DNA from: an uncultured Pseudomonas sp.
GTDB lineage: Bacteria > Pseudomonadota > Gammaproteobacteria > Pseudomonadales > Pseudomonadaceae
Length of the DNA: 25,347 nucleotides
Reading direction: 5' to 3'
Assembly: GCA_943914515.1 (NCBI GenBank)
Contig: CALUCI010000061.1
Coordinates: 1-25,347, forward strand
In this document: positions 1-6,591 of the stretch, one piece after another
Numbering within the stretch: the stretch's first letter is position 1
How the letters are laid out: each line of letters starts with the position of its first letter
Position numbers and translations under genes: made by a program
Notes under the pieces: model-generated
Seen by the model: the letters and a program-made list of their open reading frames with translations, nothing else
The model's database searches: none
Told to the model about the DNA's origin: nothing

Positions 1-2
1 TC

Positions 3-1346
3 GACCGCGACCGCAGCATCGCCGACTTCGTGCCGGTGCCGTTCTGGGCCATCGAGGTGCAACTGGACAGCGCCGGCACGCGGTTCAGCGCACAATGGCG
101 GGCGCCGGAAGATGCCTGCGACGACCAGGGCCGCTGCCTCAAGCAGGAACTGGCGCAACAGGCCGCCGCCGCAATCAACGGCGCCGGCACCGCGCAGGTG
201 GTGGCGATCAAGACCGAGCGGGTGCGCGAAGCCGCGCCACTGCCCTTCGACCTCGGTACGCTGCAGGAAGTCTGCTCGAAGAAACTCGGCCTCGGCGCCC
301 AGGAAACCCTCGACATCGCCCAGGCGCTGTACGAAACCCACAAGGTCATCACCTACCCGCGCAGCGACTGCGGTTACCTGCCCCAGAGCCAGCACAGCGA
401 AGCGCCGGCAATCCTCGCCGCGCTGGGCCGCGCCGATGCATCGCTGGCACCGCTGCAACCTCACCTGGAACCGCAGCGCCGCTCACGGGCCTGGAACGAC
501 GCGAAAGTCAGCGCCCACCACGGCATCATCCCCACCGCTGCAGCGATCGACCCGAGCCGCCTGCCGGGCAAGCACAAGGCGGTCTACACCCTGATCCGCG
601 CGCGCTACCTGGCGCAGTTCCTGCCCAACCACGAGTACGACCGCACCCAGGCCGACTTCGACTGTGCCGGCCAGGCCTTGCGTGCGGTGGGCAAGCAGAT
701 CGTCGAGCCGGGCTGGCGCCGCGCCCTGCCCGAAGCGCTGACCCCGCCCAAGGGCCGCGAAGCACCGGCGCCCCAGGTATTGCCGGCGTTGAGCAAGGGC
801 CAGCAGTGCGCGGTGCATGACGTCAGCCTCAAGGATCTCTGGACCCAGCCGCCCAAGCCCTTCACCGAAGGCGACCTGATCAAGGCGATGAAAAACGTCG
901 CCAAGCTGGTGGATGACCCGCGCCTCAAGCAAAAGCTCAAGGACACCACCGGCATTGGCACCGAGGCCACCCGCGCCGGGATCATTCAGGGTCTGCTCGA
1001 CCGTGGCTACATGGTCAAGAACGGCAAGGCGCTCAACGCCACCCCGGCCGCCTTCAGCCTGATCGACGCAGTACCCCGTGCCATCGCCGACCCCGGCACC
1101 ACGGCGATCTGGGAACAGGCGCTGGACATGGTGCAGAGCGGCGAAATGACCCTGGAAACCTTCGTCGCCAAGCAATCGGCGTGGATGAGCAAACAGGTGG
1201 AACGTTGCGCCGGGCTGAACCTGACCATTTCCGGACCGGCGACACCGGCCGGCCGTGGCAGCTCGCCCTGGAAGAACAAACGCAAGACCAGCAGCACTGC
1301 CACTGCGGCCAAGCGACCGCGCAAACCCCGGGCGAAGAAAGCCTGA
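3..1346 (+). CDS. topB: DNA topoisomerase III, C-terminal part (5' end outside window)
   Basis: Type IA topoisomerase that cuts one DNA strand through a tyrosine and decatenates DNA in the cytoplasm. The reading frame is open from base 3 with no stop, so the N-terminal Toprim part lies upstream of the window. The active-site motif ITYPRSDCGYLP is present, with the catalytic Tyr codon at 354-356, and about 330 residues follow it. That matches the roughly 650-residue TopB layout of E. coli, where the Tyr is near residue 328. The motif TGIGTEATRAGII, typical of type IA enzymes, is also seen. The protein ends in a Lys/Arg/Ala-rich basic tail without zinc-finger cysteines, as is usual for TopB rather than TopA. 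The next gene starts 21 bp downstream, so the two may be cotranscribed. The GTG at 30 is an internal codon, not a believable start. Confidence 0.95.
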   Translation, partial: DRDRSIADFVPVPFWAIEVQLDSAGTRFSAQWRAPEDACDDQGRCLKQELAQQAAAAINGAGTAQVVAIKTERVREAAPLPFDLGTLQEVCSKKLGLGAQETLDIAQALYETHKVITYPRSDCGYLPQSQHSEAPAILAALGRADASLAPLQPHLEPQRRSRAWNDAKVSAHHGIIPTAAAIDPSRLPGKHKAVYTLIRARYLAQFLPNHEYDRTQADFDCAGQALRAVGKQIVEPGWRRALPEALTPPKGREAPAPQVLPALSKGQQCAVHDVSLKDLWTQPPKPFTEGDLIKAMKNVAKLVDDPRLKQKLKDTTGIGTEATRAGIIQGLLDRGYMVKNGKALNATPAAFSLIDAVPRAIADPGTTAIWEQALDMVQSGEMTLETFVAKQSAWMSKQVERCAGLNLTISGPATPAGRGSSPWKNKRKTSSTATAAKRPRKPRAKKA

Positions 1347-1367
1347 CAACCCTCAAGGAAGACACCC

Positions 1368-1757
1368 ATGAAACTCGGCTACACCATCGCCTACGTGGCG
1401 GACGTTCCGACCTCGCTGGCCTTCTTCGAAAACGCCTTTGGCCTGGCCCGTCGTTTTCTGCATGAAGGCGGCGACTACGGCGAGCTGGAAACCGGTCCAA
1501 CCACCCTGGCCTTCGCCTCGCTGGAACTGGGCAAGGCGAACTTTGAAGGCGGCGTGCTCGCCGCCAGCGAAAGTCCGCGACCGTTGGGAATGGAAATCGC
1601 CCTGCTGACCGATGACGTGCCAGCAGCCCACACCCGCGCGCTGGCCGCCGGCGCGGTGGAATTGAAGGCACCGCAGGTCAAGCCATGGGGCCAGACCGTA
1701 TCGTGGCTGCGTTGTCCGGCGGGGATTCTGGTGGAGCTGTGTACGCCGGTAGGCTGA
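1368..1757 (+). CDS. VOC (glyoxalase/bleomycin-resistance) family protein
   Basis: A protein of 129 residues with the single-module vicinal oxygen chelate pattern. It opens with MKLGYTIAYVADVPTSLAFF (beta strand, then the helix that pairs with FGL), and the second half holds VSWLRCPAGILVELC, ending in the metal-ligand-type Glu position. The start ATG at 1368 has AAGGAAG about 7 bp upstream. VOC proteins act as dimers in isomerisation, dioxygenation or antibiotic sequestration, and the substrate cannot be read from the sequence. It lies 21 bp after topB and probably shares its transcript. A REP pair follows 31 bp after the stop. Confidence 0.85.
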   Translation: MKLGYTIAYVADVPTSLAFFENAFGLARRFLHEGGDYGELETGPTTLAFASLELGKANFEGGVLAASESPRPLGMEIALLTDDVPAAHTRALAAGAVELKAPQVKPWGQTVSWLRCPAGILVELCTPVG

Positions 1758-1787
1758 CAGCTTCTGCGGTTGGCCGTTTGCAACCTC

Positions 1788-1855
1788 GTAGGAGCGGGTT
1801 TACCCGCGAGGCGCCGGTGGGTTCGCTGACGTCTCGCGGGTAAACCCGCTCCTAC
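1788..1855. repeat. Inverted REP pair (BIME-like)
   Basis: Two perfect 23-bp arms in opposite orientation, 1788-1810 and 1833-1855, separated by 22 bp. Each begins GTAGGAGCGGG and reads into a CCCGCGAG end, and each arm is itself partly palindromic. This is the common Pseudomonas REP type. The pair sits between the convergent VOC and TonB-receptor genes, where it could act as a bidirectional RNA 3' end or stabiliser. Confidence 0.9.
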
Positions 1856-1879
1856 GGGGATGTGGCCGGTAGCGTCAGT

Positions 1880-3973
1880 TCAGAGGCTGAAAGCCAGGCT
1901 GAGGCTGAGGTTGCGTGGATCCCCCGGCATGTTCCACGCCGCGTTGTACCCGCGCTCGTAGTACTTGCGGTCGAACAGGTTGTTCAGGTTCAACCCCAGG
2001 GTGAGCTGCTCGCTAGCCTTGTAATGGGCCAGCAGGTCGACGGTGCTGTAGGCCGGCAAGCGGAAGCTGCTGCCCGCCTGACCGGAGCGTTCACCGACAT
2101 AGTTGGCCGAGGCACCGAAATCGGAGCCACGCAGGGCGCCATCCTGGAATTCGTACACCGCCATCAGGCTGCCGCTGTGCCGAGGGATGCCCAGCAGGTC
2201 GCTGCCCTTGGGCAAGGCCGCATCCCCCTTGGTCACTTCGGCGTCGATCCAGGCGTAGGCACCGATAACCCGCACGGCCTCGCTGAGCTGGCCACTGAAC
2301 TGCACATCCACCCCCTGACTACGGGCCTTGCCGGCAGCGATGCTGTCGCCGAAGGCATCGGTGGTGATGACGTTTTCCTTGTCGATATGAAACAGCGCCA
2401 GCGTCGCGCCGAGACGGCTGTCGAACAGGTCGAGCTTGAGTCCGGTTTCGTAGCCGATGCCTTTCTCCGGTTTGTACACCTGACCGCGGGTACCCATGCT
2501 GTTGGGCTTGAACGAGGTGGAGGCGTTGGCGAACACGCCGACTTCCGGGGTGAGCTGGTACAGCAGACCGATGCGTGGCGTGGCGACGTCCTTTTCCTGG
2601 CTGTTGCTGACGCCGCTGGCGCGGTTCTGCGCGGTCTGTTCGATCCGCTCCAGACGCACACCCAGCAGCCCGCGCAGGCGCTCGGTGAAGGCGATCTGGT
2701 CCTGCAGGTTGAGTGCGTGGCTTTCGGTGCGCTCGAAGAAGTCGTTCGGGTTGACCAGCGCCGGCTTCGGCTGGCCATAGACCGGGTTGAAGATGTCCAG
2801 GCCATAGCCGAAGCCGGTGACGCTCTGCGGGTACTTCTGGCTGTTGCGGTAGTTCTCGTACTCCAGACCGATCAGGCTCTGGTGCTGCCAGCCGAGCAGT
2901 TCGAACTGGCCGTGCAGTTCAGCCTGGGTGATGTTGTCGTTCCACTCGAAATTGCGCTCGCGGTAGAAGCGGCTGATCTGGCTGCCCAGCACCCGCGACG
3001 GCTCCGAACTGTTCCCGCGCAAGGTGCCCTGGGTGTAGTGATTGGCCAGTCGCAGCTTCCAGTTGTCGTTGAGGTGATGCTCCAGTGCCAGGTCGAGGGT
3101 CTGGTTGTCGTTGCGGATACGACCGTCGTTGGGCTCGCCGATGAAGGTGGAACGCGAGACCGGACCCAATTGGTTGTTGACTGCCGGAATACCGCGATCG
3201 AACACCGATTCGGTGCGGGAAAATTCGCTGTCGAGGGACAACAGGGTATCGGGGCTCAGTTGCCAGCTCAGCGACGGGCTGACGATCTGCCGTCGGCCAT
3301 CGACATGATCGCGGAAACTGCCGTTGTCCTCCACCGCCATGTTCACCCGCGACAGCAGGCTGCCGTCGTCGCTCAGTGGCGTGTTCACATCCAGGCTGGT
3401 GCGGTAGCGGTCCCAACTGCCGGCACTGGCCTTGAAGGTGCTGAAGGCGTCGGCCTGGGGCTTTTTGCTGACGATGTTCACCAGCCCGCCCGGATCGCCG
3501 CGCCCGTAGAGGCTGGCGGCCGGGCCTTTGAGCACTTCGATGCGCTCGATGGCCGAGGTGTCGGGCGCGCTGTAGCTGCCACGGTTGATGGCGAAGCCGT
3601 TCTTGTACAGCTCGCCGGTGGTGAAGCCGCGCACGCTGTAGTTGAGGAAGGTCAGGCCGCCGAAGTTGTTCTGCCGCGAGACGCCCCCGGCAAAGTCCAG
3701 GGCGCGGTCGATGCGGGTGCTGTTGAGGTCGTCGAGCACCTGCGCGGGAACCACGCTGATGGCCTGCGGGGTATCGCGGATATCGGTGTCGGTTCGGGTC
3801 GCGGTGGCCGAGCGGGTGGCGCGATAGCCCTCTACCGGGCCATCTGCGCGCTCCTCGATACGCCGCTCGGTCACGCTGACGGCATCGAGCAGCACCGTGT
3901 CCTGCGCCGCCGCCGGCAGGCTCAACAGGCTGGCAGACAGGCCGAGGTACAACCTTCCAATGGGGTAGTTCAT
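1880..3973 (-). CDS. TonB-dependent siderophore-type outer-membrane receptor
   Basis: Outer-membrane beta-barrel receptor of 697 residues, of the TonB-siderophore subfamily. A signal peptide occupies about residues 1-24 (hydrophobic GLSASLLSLPAAA). The mature N-terminus DTVLLDAVSVTERR has TonB-box character. The plug holds DTPQAISVVP (68-77), SVRGF, and IERIEVLKGPAASLYGRGDP with GGLVNIVSKKP (142-172). The barrel ends LNNLFDRKYY...LSLAFSL, without the usual terminal aromatic. There is no FecA-type N-terminal signalling extension, so surface signalling to an anti-sigma factor is not expected. The start is ATG 3973, with AGGAG 5 bp upstream; an upstream TTG in frame at 4009 falls inside an inverted repeat and is less likely. 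It follows the C1 reductase on the same strand after a 180-bp gap holding a REP pair. Ligand unknown; it is probably a ferric chelate. Confidence 0.93.
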   Translation of the reverse strand: MNYPIGRLYLGLSASLLSLPAAAQDTVLLDAVSVTERRIEERADGPVEGYRATRSATATRTDTDIRDTPQAISVVPAQVLDDLNSTRIDRALDFAGGVSRQNNFGGLTFLNYSVRGFTTGELYKNGFAINRGSYSAPDTSAIERIEVLKGPAASLYGRGDPGGLVNIVSKKPQADAFSTFKASAGSWDRYRTSLDVNTPLSDDGSLLSRVNMAVEDNGSFRDHVDGRRQIVSPSLSWQLSPDTLLSLDSEFSRTESVFDRGIPAVNNQLGPVSRSTFIGEPNDGRIRNDNQTLDLALEHHLNDNWKLRLANHYTQGTLRGNSSEPSRVLGSQISRFYRERNFEWNDNITQAELHGQFELLGWQHQSLIGLEYENYRNSQKYPQSVTGFGYGLDIFNPVYGQPKPALVNPNDFFERTESHALNLQDQIAFTERLRGLLGVRLERIEQTAQNRASGVSNSQEKDVATPRIGLLYQLTPEVGVFANASTSFKPNSMGTRGQVYKPEKGIGYETGLKLDLFDSRLGATLALFHIDKENVITTDAFGDSIAAGKARSQGVDVQFSGQLSEAVRVIGAYAWIDAEVTKGDAALPKGSDLLGIPRHSGSLMAVYEFQDGALRGSDFGASANYVGERSGQAGSSFRLPAYSTVDLLAHYKASEQLTLGLNLNNLFDRKYYERGYNAAWNMPGDPRNLSLSLAFSL

Positions 3974-3990
3974 GGGGGCTCCTGAATTGT

Positions 3991-4006
3991 TTATGTAATA
4001 ACATAA
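3991..4006. promoter_or_regulatory. Inverted repeat TTATGT-AATA-ACATAA upstream of the TonB receptor
   Basis: Perfect 6-bp arms with a 4-bp spacer. With one bulged base the symmetry extends outward to ATTG/CAAT. It lies 18-33 bp upstream of the receptor ATG, in an AT-rich island. It does not fit the 19-bp Fur box well (about 8 of 19 positions in the best register), so it is called only as a candidate operator. Confidence 0.4.
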
Positions 4007-4072
4007 CAATCCAGAAACAAAATGACACCCTCGGGTTTGTGAGGGATTGGGATTTCAATGGCCCCCATCGCC

Positions 4073-4140
4073 GTAGGAGCGGGTTCACCCGCGAGGCATC
4101 GGTGAATTCATCGACGTCTCGCGGGTGAACCCGCTCCTAC
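4073..4140. repeat. Inverted REP pair (BIME-like)
   Basis: Perfect 23-bp inverted arms at 4073-4095 and 4118-4140, separated by 22 bp. They are the same family as the pair at 1788-1855, with TTCAC in place of TTTAC in the stem. The pair lies between C1 (stop at 4154) and the TonB receptor. Both neighbours are on the minus strand, so it may decouple receptor mRNA from hydroxylase mRNA. Together the two pairs bracket the receptor gene. Confidence 0.9.
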
Positions 4141-4153
4141 GAGGCCTAAATAC

Positions 4154-5098
4154 TCAACCGCGAATAACCGCCTTGAGCACCGTCTTGAACGTTTCGATCT
4201 GCTCTTCGCTGAACTCGCTGAACACCTTGTCCTGCTGTTCGCGGGCGATGGTCCACAGCGCTTCGGTCTGGTCGATGCCACTCACGGTCAGGCGCACATT
4301 GCCGCCCTCCTCGCTGCCGCTGACCAGGCCTTTGCGGGTCAGATTGGCCACGGCTTCATCGATTTCCCGCGCCGGCATCGCCACTTCGCGCTGCAGGTCA
4401 GTCAGGCTCAAGCCGGCGTCGTTCTCCAGCACCATCAGCATGCGCGCCTCGCTGGTGCGCAGGCCGCTGGACAACTGCCGTGGCTGGTAGCTGCTCTGGT
4501 ATGCGCGCAGGGCCTGGGTCATCAGGTAGTACAGGTTGTGGCTCAGGCGTCCCTGGAAGTTGCTGCTCGGTGGCTGGCCTTCTTCACGGCGGGTCATGCG
4601 GGTGTGCGGCAGCACCATCGAATAGGCGCCCTGGTGATACAGCAGCGGCGAACGCCCGCAGTCTTCGAAACGCACCACCTTGCCGATCATGATCCAGTGA
4701 TCGCCACCGTCGAGGATCTGGTACTTCTCGCACTGGAAGTTGGCCGAGCAGTCCAGCAGGATCGGCGCCCCGCCCGCACCCGCCTCGTGGGGAATCCCGG
4801 CGAAACGGTCATCCCGCGGCTTGGCGAAGTTGTTGGACAGGTCGATCTGGTCGGCGGCAAGGATGTTGACCGCGAAATGGCTGGCCGCTTCGAAGGTCGC
4901 CAGGCTGGTGGAACGCTTGTCCAGGCTCCAGAGGATCAGCGCCGGCTCCAGCGATACCGAGTTGAAGCTATTGGCGGTGACGCCGACCTTGTTGCCCGCG
5001 CCGTCGTCGGCGGTGACCACGGTCACGCCGGTGGCGAAGTTGCCCAGGGCGCGGCGAAAGGCACGGCTGTCGAAGGCCGCGGCAGTTTCTGTAGACAT
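4154..5098 (-). CDS. C1-hpah: p-Hydroxyphenylacetate 3-hydroxylase, flavin reductase component (C1)
   Basis: NADH:FMN oxidoreductase of 314 residues that supplies reduced FMN to the C2 oxygenase. Residues 1-165 form the flavin-reductase domain: GNFATGVTVVTA (19-30), GVTANSFNSVSLEPALILWS (39-58), HFAVNIL, and GGDHWIMIGKVVRF with SPLLYHQGAYS. Residues about 180-314 form a MarR-like helix-turn-helix extension (TSEARMLMVLEN, LQREVAMPAREIDEAV, LTRKGLVS). This is the long, substrate-regulated reductase known from Acinetobacter baumannii, not the short HpaC of E. coli. From that family, 4-hydroxyphenylacetate is expected to relieve autoinhibition by the C-terminal domain. The start ATG has GGGGAG 7 bp upstream. 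It lies 64 bp after C2 on the same strand, evidently in one operon. A hairpin and an AACAACAA motif stand in the gap. Confidence 0.93.
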   Translation of the reverse strand: MSTETAAAFDSRAFRRALGNFATGVTVVTADDGAGNKVGVTANSFNSVSLEPALILWSLDKRSTSLATFEAASHFAVNILAADQIDLSNNFAKPRDDRFAGIPHEAGAGGAPILLDCSANFQCEKYQILDGGDHWIMIGKVVRFEDCGRSPLLYHQGAYSMVLPHTRMTRREEGQPPSSNFQGRLSHNLYYLMTQALRAYQSSYQPRQLSSGLRTSEARMLMVLENDAGLSLTDLQREVAMPAREIDEAVANLTRKGLVSGSEEGGNVRLTVSGIDQTEALWTIAREQQDKVFSEFSEEQIETFKTVLKAVIRG

Positions 5099-5110
5099 GC
5101 AAGACTCCCC

Positions 5111-5129
5111 GGTTGCCCGAGGGGCAACC
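5111..5129. promoter_or_regulatory. 8-bp stem, 3-nt loop hairpin in the C2-C1 intercistronic gap
   Basis: GGTTGCCC (5111-5118), GAG loop, GGGCAACC (5122-5129): a perfect stem. On the minus-strand transcript it lies immediately upstream of the C1 Shine-Dalgarno sequence (GGGGAG) and just downstream of an AACAACAA element. No U-run follows, so it is not a classical terminator. It could tune C1 translation or mRNA stability relative to C2. Confidence 0.55.
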
Positions 5130-5133
5130 GTGA

Positions 5134-5141
5134 TTGTTGTT
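5134..5141 (-). promoter_or_regulatory. Candidate Hfq/Crc (CA) motif upstream of C1
   Basis: On the minus strand the leader reads AACAACAA, an exact match to the AAnAAnAA motif bound by Hfq with Crc in Pseudomonas. It is 36 bp upstream of the C1 start and on the 5' side of the intercistronic hairpin. Function is inferred. Confidence 0.5.
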
Positions 5142-5162
5142 ATACGTAGGTGAGCGTGTGGA

Positions 5163-6332
5163 TCAGACCATGCTTGGGTCGGGTTCCAAACCCATCAGTT
5201 CGCGACCGAGGATCTGCGCGCAGACGTCGTAGTCGGTGTAGGCATGGGCGCCGGTCATGTGCGAGTCGCGCCACAGGCGCTGCAGCTCGTTGCTTTCGAA
5301 CCACGAAGTGCCGCCGGCGGCTTCGTACAGACGGTCCACGGCCTGGATGCACATCTTCACCGCGTAGGCCTGGTTGGTCCGCCAGAAGGCCAGCGTTTCG
5401 CGGCTCGGGTACTCCTGACGCGCGCCGTGATCGGCGTGGTCCTGCCAGGTTTTCTCGAGGAAGGCGCGGGCAGCGGCAACCTGGTGGGTCGACTCGGCCA
5501 GACGCATCAGCGCTGGGGTCGCTGCACCGACACTGACGCCGGTGTAGGCACGCACGCGGTTTTTGGTCTTCTCGCGGAAGGCTTCGAGCGTGCGTTCGGC
5601 GATGCCCAGGCTGATGGTGGCGAAACCAACGGCGAAGTACGGACGATACGGGGTGTAGAAGATCTTGCTGTCCGGGTACAGACCGAAGCCTGCGGACTTG
5701 CCTTCCATCATGTCCTTGGCTTTCTGGATGCGGTGCTCGGGGACGAAGGCCTTGTCGATGATCAGGGTCTTGGTGCCGCTGCCTTTCATGCCGGCGGCGT
5801 ACCAGTCGTCACGGATCTCGTAGTCGCTGCGCGGCAGCACGGCGAAGCAGTAATCCTGGGTGCCCTCGGCGTTGGCCCGGCGGCAACCGACGATGGCCCA
5901 CTCGGCGTGGTCGCAACCACTGCTCCAGCCCATTTCGCCGCTGAACAGCAGGCCGCCTTCGACCTCTTCGACACGGCCGAACGGCGCGATGCTGCTGCTG
6001 GCGGTGTGGTCGGGGTTCACGCCCCAGATTTCTTCCTGCAATTTGGCCGGGAACATCGCCAACTGGTGGTTGTGCGTGCACAACAGGCTCATGGCCCAGG
6101 CCGTGCTGGCACAGGCGCCGGCCAGCAAGGCGATGCAATCGGTGAACTCCGGCAGGGAGATTTCCATGCCACCCCAGGCTTTGGGCAGGAAGGCGCGGTG
6201 CAGACCGATGCCTTTGAGCAGGGCAATGTTTTCGGCGGGGACCATGCGGTCCTGTTCGGCACGGGAGGCGTTCGCGGCAATGGCCGGCAGAACCGACTTG
6301 AGGTCTTCGAGCAGCGGGTTTGGCTTTTTCAT
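5163..6332 (-). CDS. C2-hpah: p-Hydroxyphenylacetate 3-hydroxylase, oxygenase component (C2)
   Basis: Group D flavin monooxygenase of 389 residues with the acyl-CoA-dehydrogenase fold. It uses FMNH2 from C1 and O2 to turn 4-hydroxyphenylacetate into 3,4-dihydroxyphenylacetate. It is closely similar in pattern to A. baumannii C2, which is 33 residues longer at the N-terminus. With that offset the residues known to matter there are all kept: His87 (H120), Ser113 (S146), Arg230 (R263) and His363 (H396). Diagnostic stretches are TASSSIAPFG, WSSGCDHAEWAIVG, KDMMEGKSAGFGLYPDSKIF, MTGAHAYTDYDVCAQILGRE and the C-terminal GLEPDPSMV. The start ATG 6332 is preceded by CAGGG at a good distance. It is first in the C2-C1 operon and divergent from the ALDH at 6592. 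A general acyl-CoA dehydrogenase is unlikely given the partner and motifs. Confidence 0.94.
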   Translation of the reverse strand: MKKPNPLLEDLKSVLPAIAANASRAEQDRMVPAENIALLKGIGLHRAFLPKAWGGMEISLPEFTDCIALLAGACASTAWAMSLLCTHNHQLAMFPAKLQEEIWGVNPDHTASSSIAPFGRVEEVEGGLLFSGEMGWSSGCDHAEWAIVGCRRANAEGTQDYCFAVLPRSDYEIRDDWYAAGMKGSGTKTLIIDKAFVPEHRIQKAKDMMEGKSAGFGLYPDSKIFYTPYRPYFAVGFATISLGIAERTLEAFREKTKNRVRAYTGVSVGAATPALMRLAESTHQVAAARAFLEKTWQDHADHGARQEYPSRETLAFWRTNQAYAVKMCIQAVDRLYEAAGGTSWFESNELQRLWRDSHMTGAHAYTDYDVCAQILGRELMGLEPDPSMV

Positions 6333-6591
6333 GAATGGCCCTGCTTATTATTGGATGTCCGGCTGGCCTGCGAGCACGGCAGGCTGCTGCGGATTCCGGG
6401 CCAGTATGGGAGCGCAGAAGCAACCTGAAAATGCACCTTCCAAAGACTGAATTGTACTTTTCATGGCGAGCCAGGCCGCACCGACCACGGCCATGGCAGA
6501 CCCGATCATGTGCCGCTGGCAGGCTCAGTCAAGTCACCCCCGCAGGGCTGCGCTAGGGTGCCGGCTTTGCCTATTTGCACAGGTACACGTC
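6333..6591. promoter_or_regulatory. Divergent promoter region between C2 (minus) and ALDH (plus)
   Basis: A 259-bp non-coding gap that must hold the promoters of both the hydroxylase operon and the aldehyde dehydrogenase. No convincing sigma70 or sigma54 promoter pair could be picked by eye. The ALDH reading frame stays open upstream to 6463, but the residues encoded there do not look like an ALDH N-terminus. Confidence 0.5.
6345..6352 (-). promoter_or_regulatory. Candidate Hfq/Crc (CA) motif in the C2 leader
   Basis: The minus strand reads AATAATAA, fitting AAnAAnAA, 2-4 nt upstream of the CAGGG ribosome-binding site of C2. This is the usual position for translational repression by Hfq/Crc during growth on preferred carbon sources. 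Inferred from the motif and its position. Confidence 0.5.

Noticed and set aside
1862..3985. A 707-codon plus-strand frame opposite the TonB receptor
   Set aside because: It mirrors the receptor gene almost end to end. High GC third positions leave the opposite frame open; the peptide is Val/Ala/Gly-rich with no domain.
3989..4007. Fur box upstream of the TonB receptor
   Set aside because: Only about 8 of 19 positions agree with the consensus in the best register, although the site is palindromic.
5244..6428. A 394-codon plus-strand frame opposite C2
   Set aside because: Antisense shadow; the C2 strand carries all conserved active-site residues.
6333..6591. Sigma54 promoter for the hydroxylase operon
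   Set aside because: TGGCCCGGAATCCGCA on the minus strand lacks a proper -24 GG/-12 GC pattern with correct spacing and sequence.
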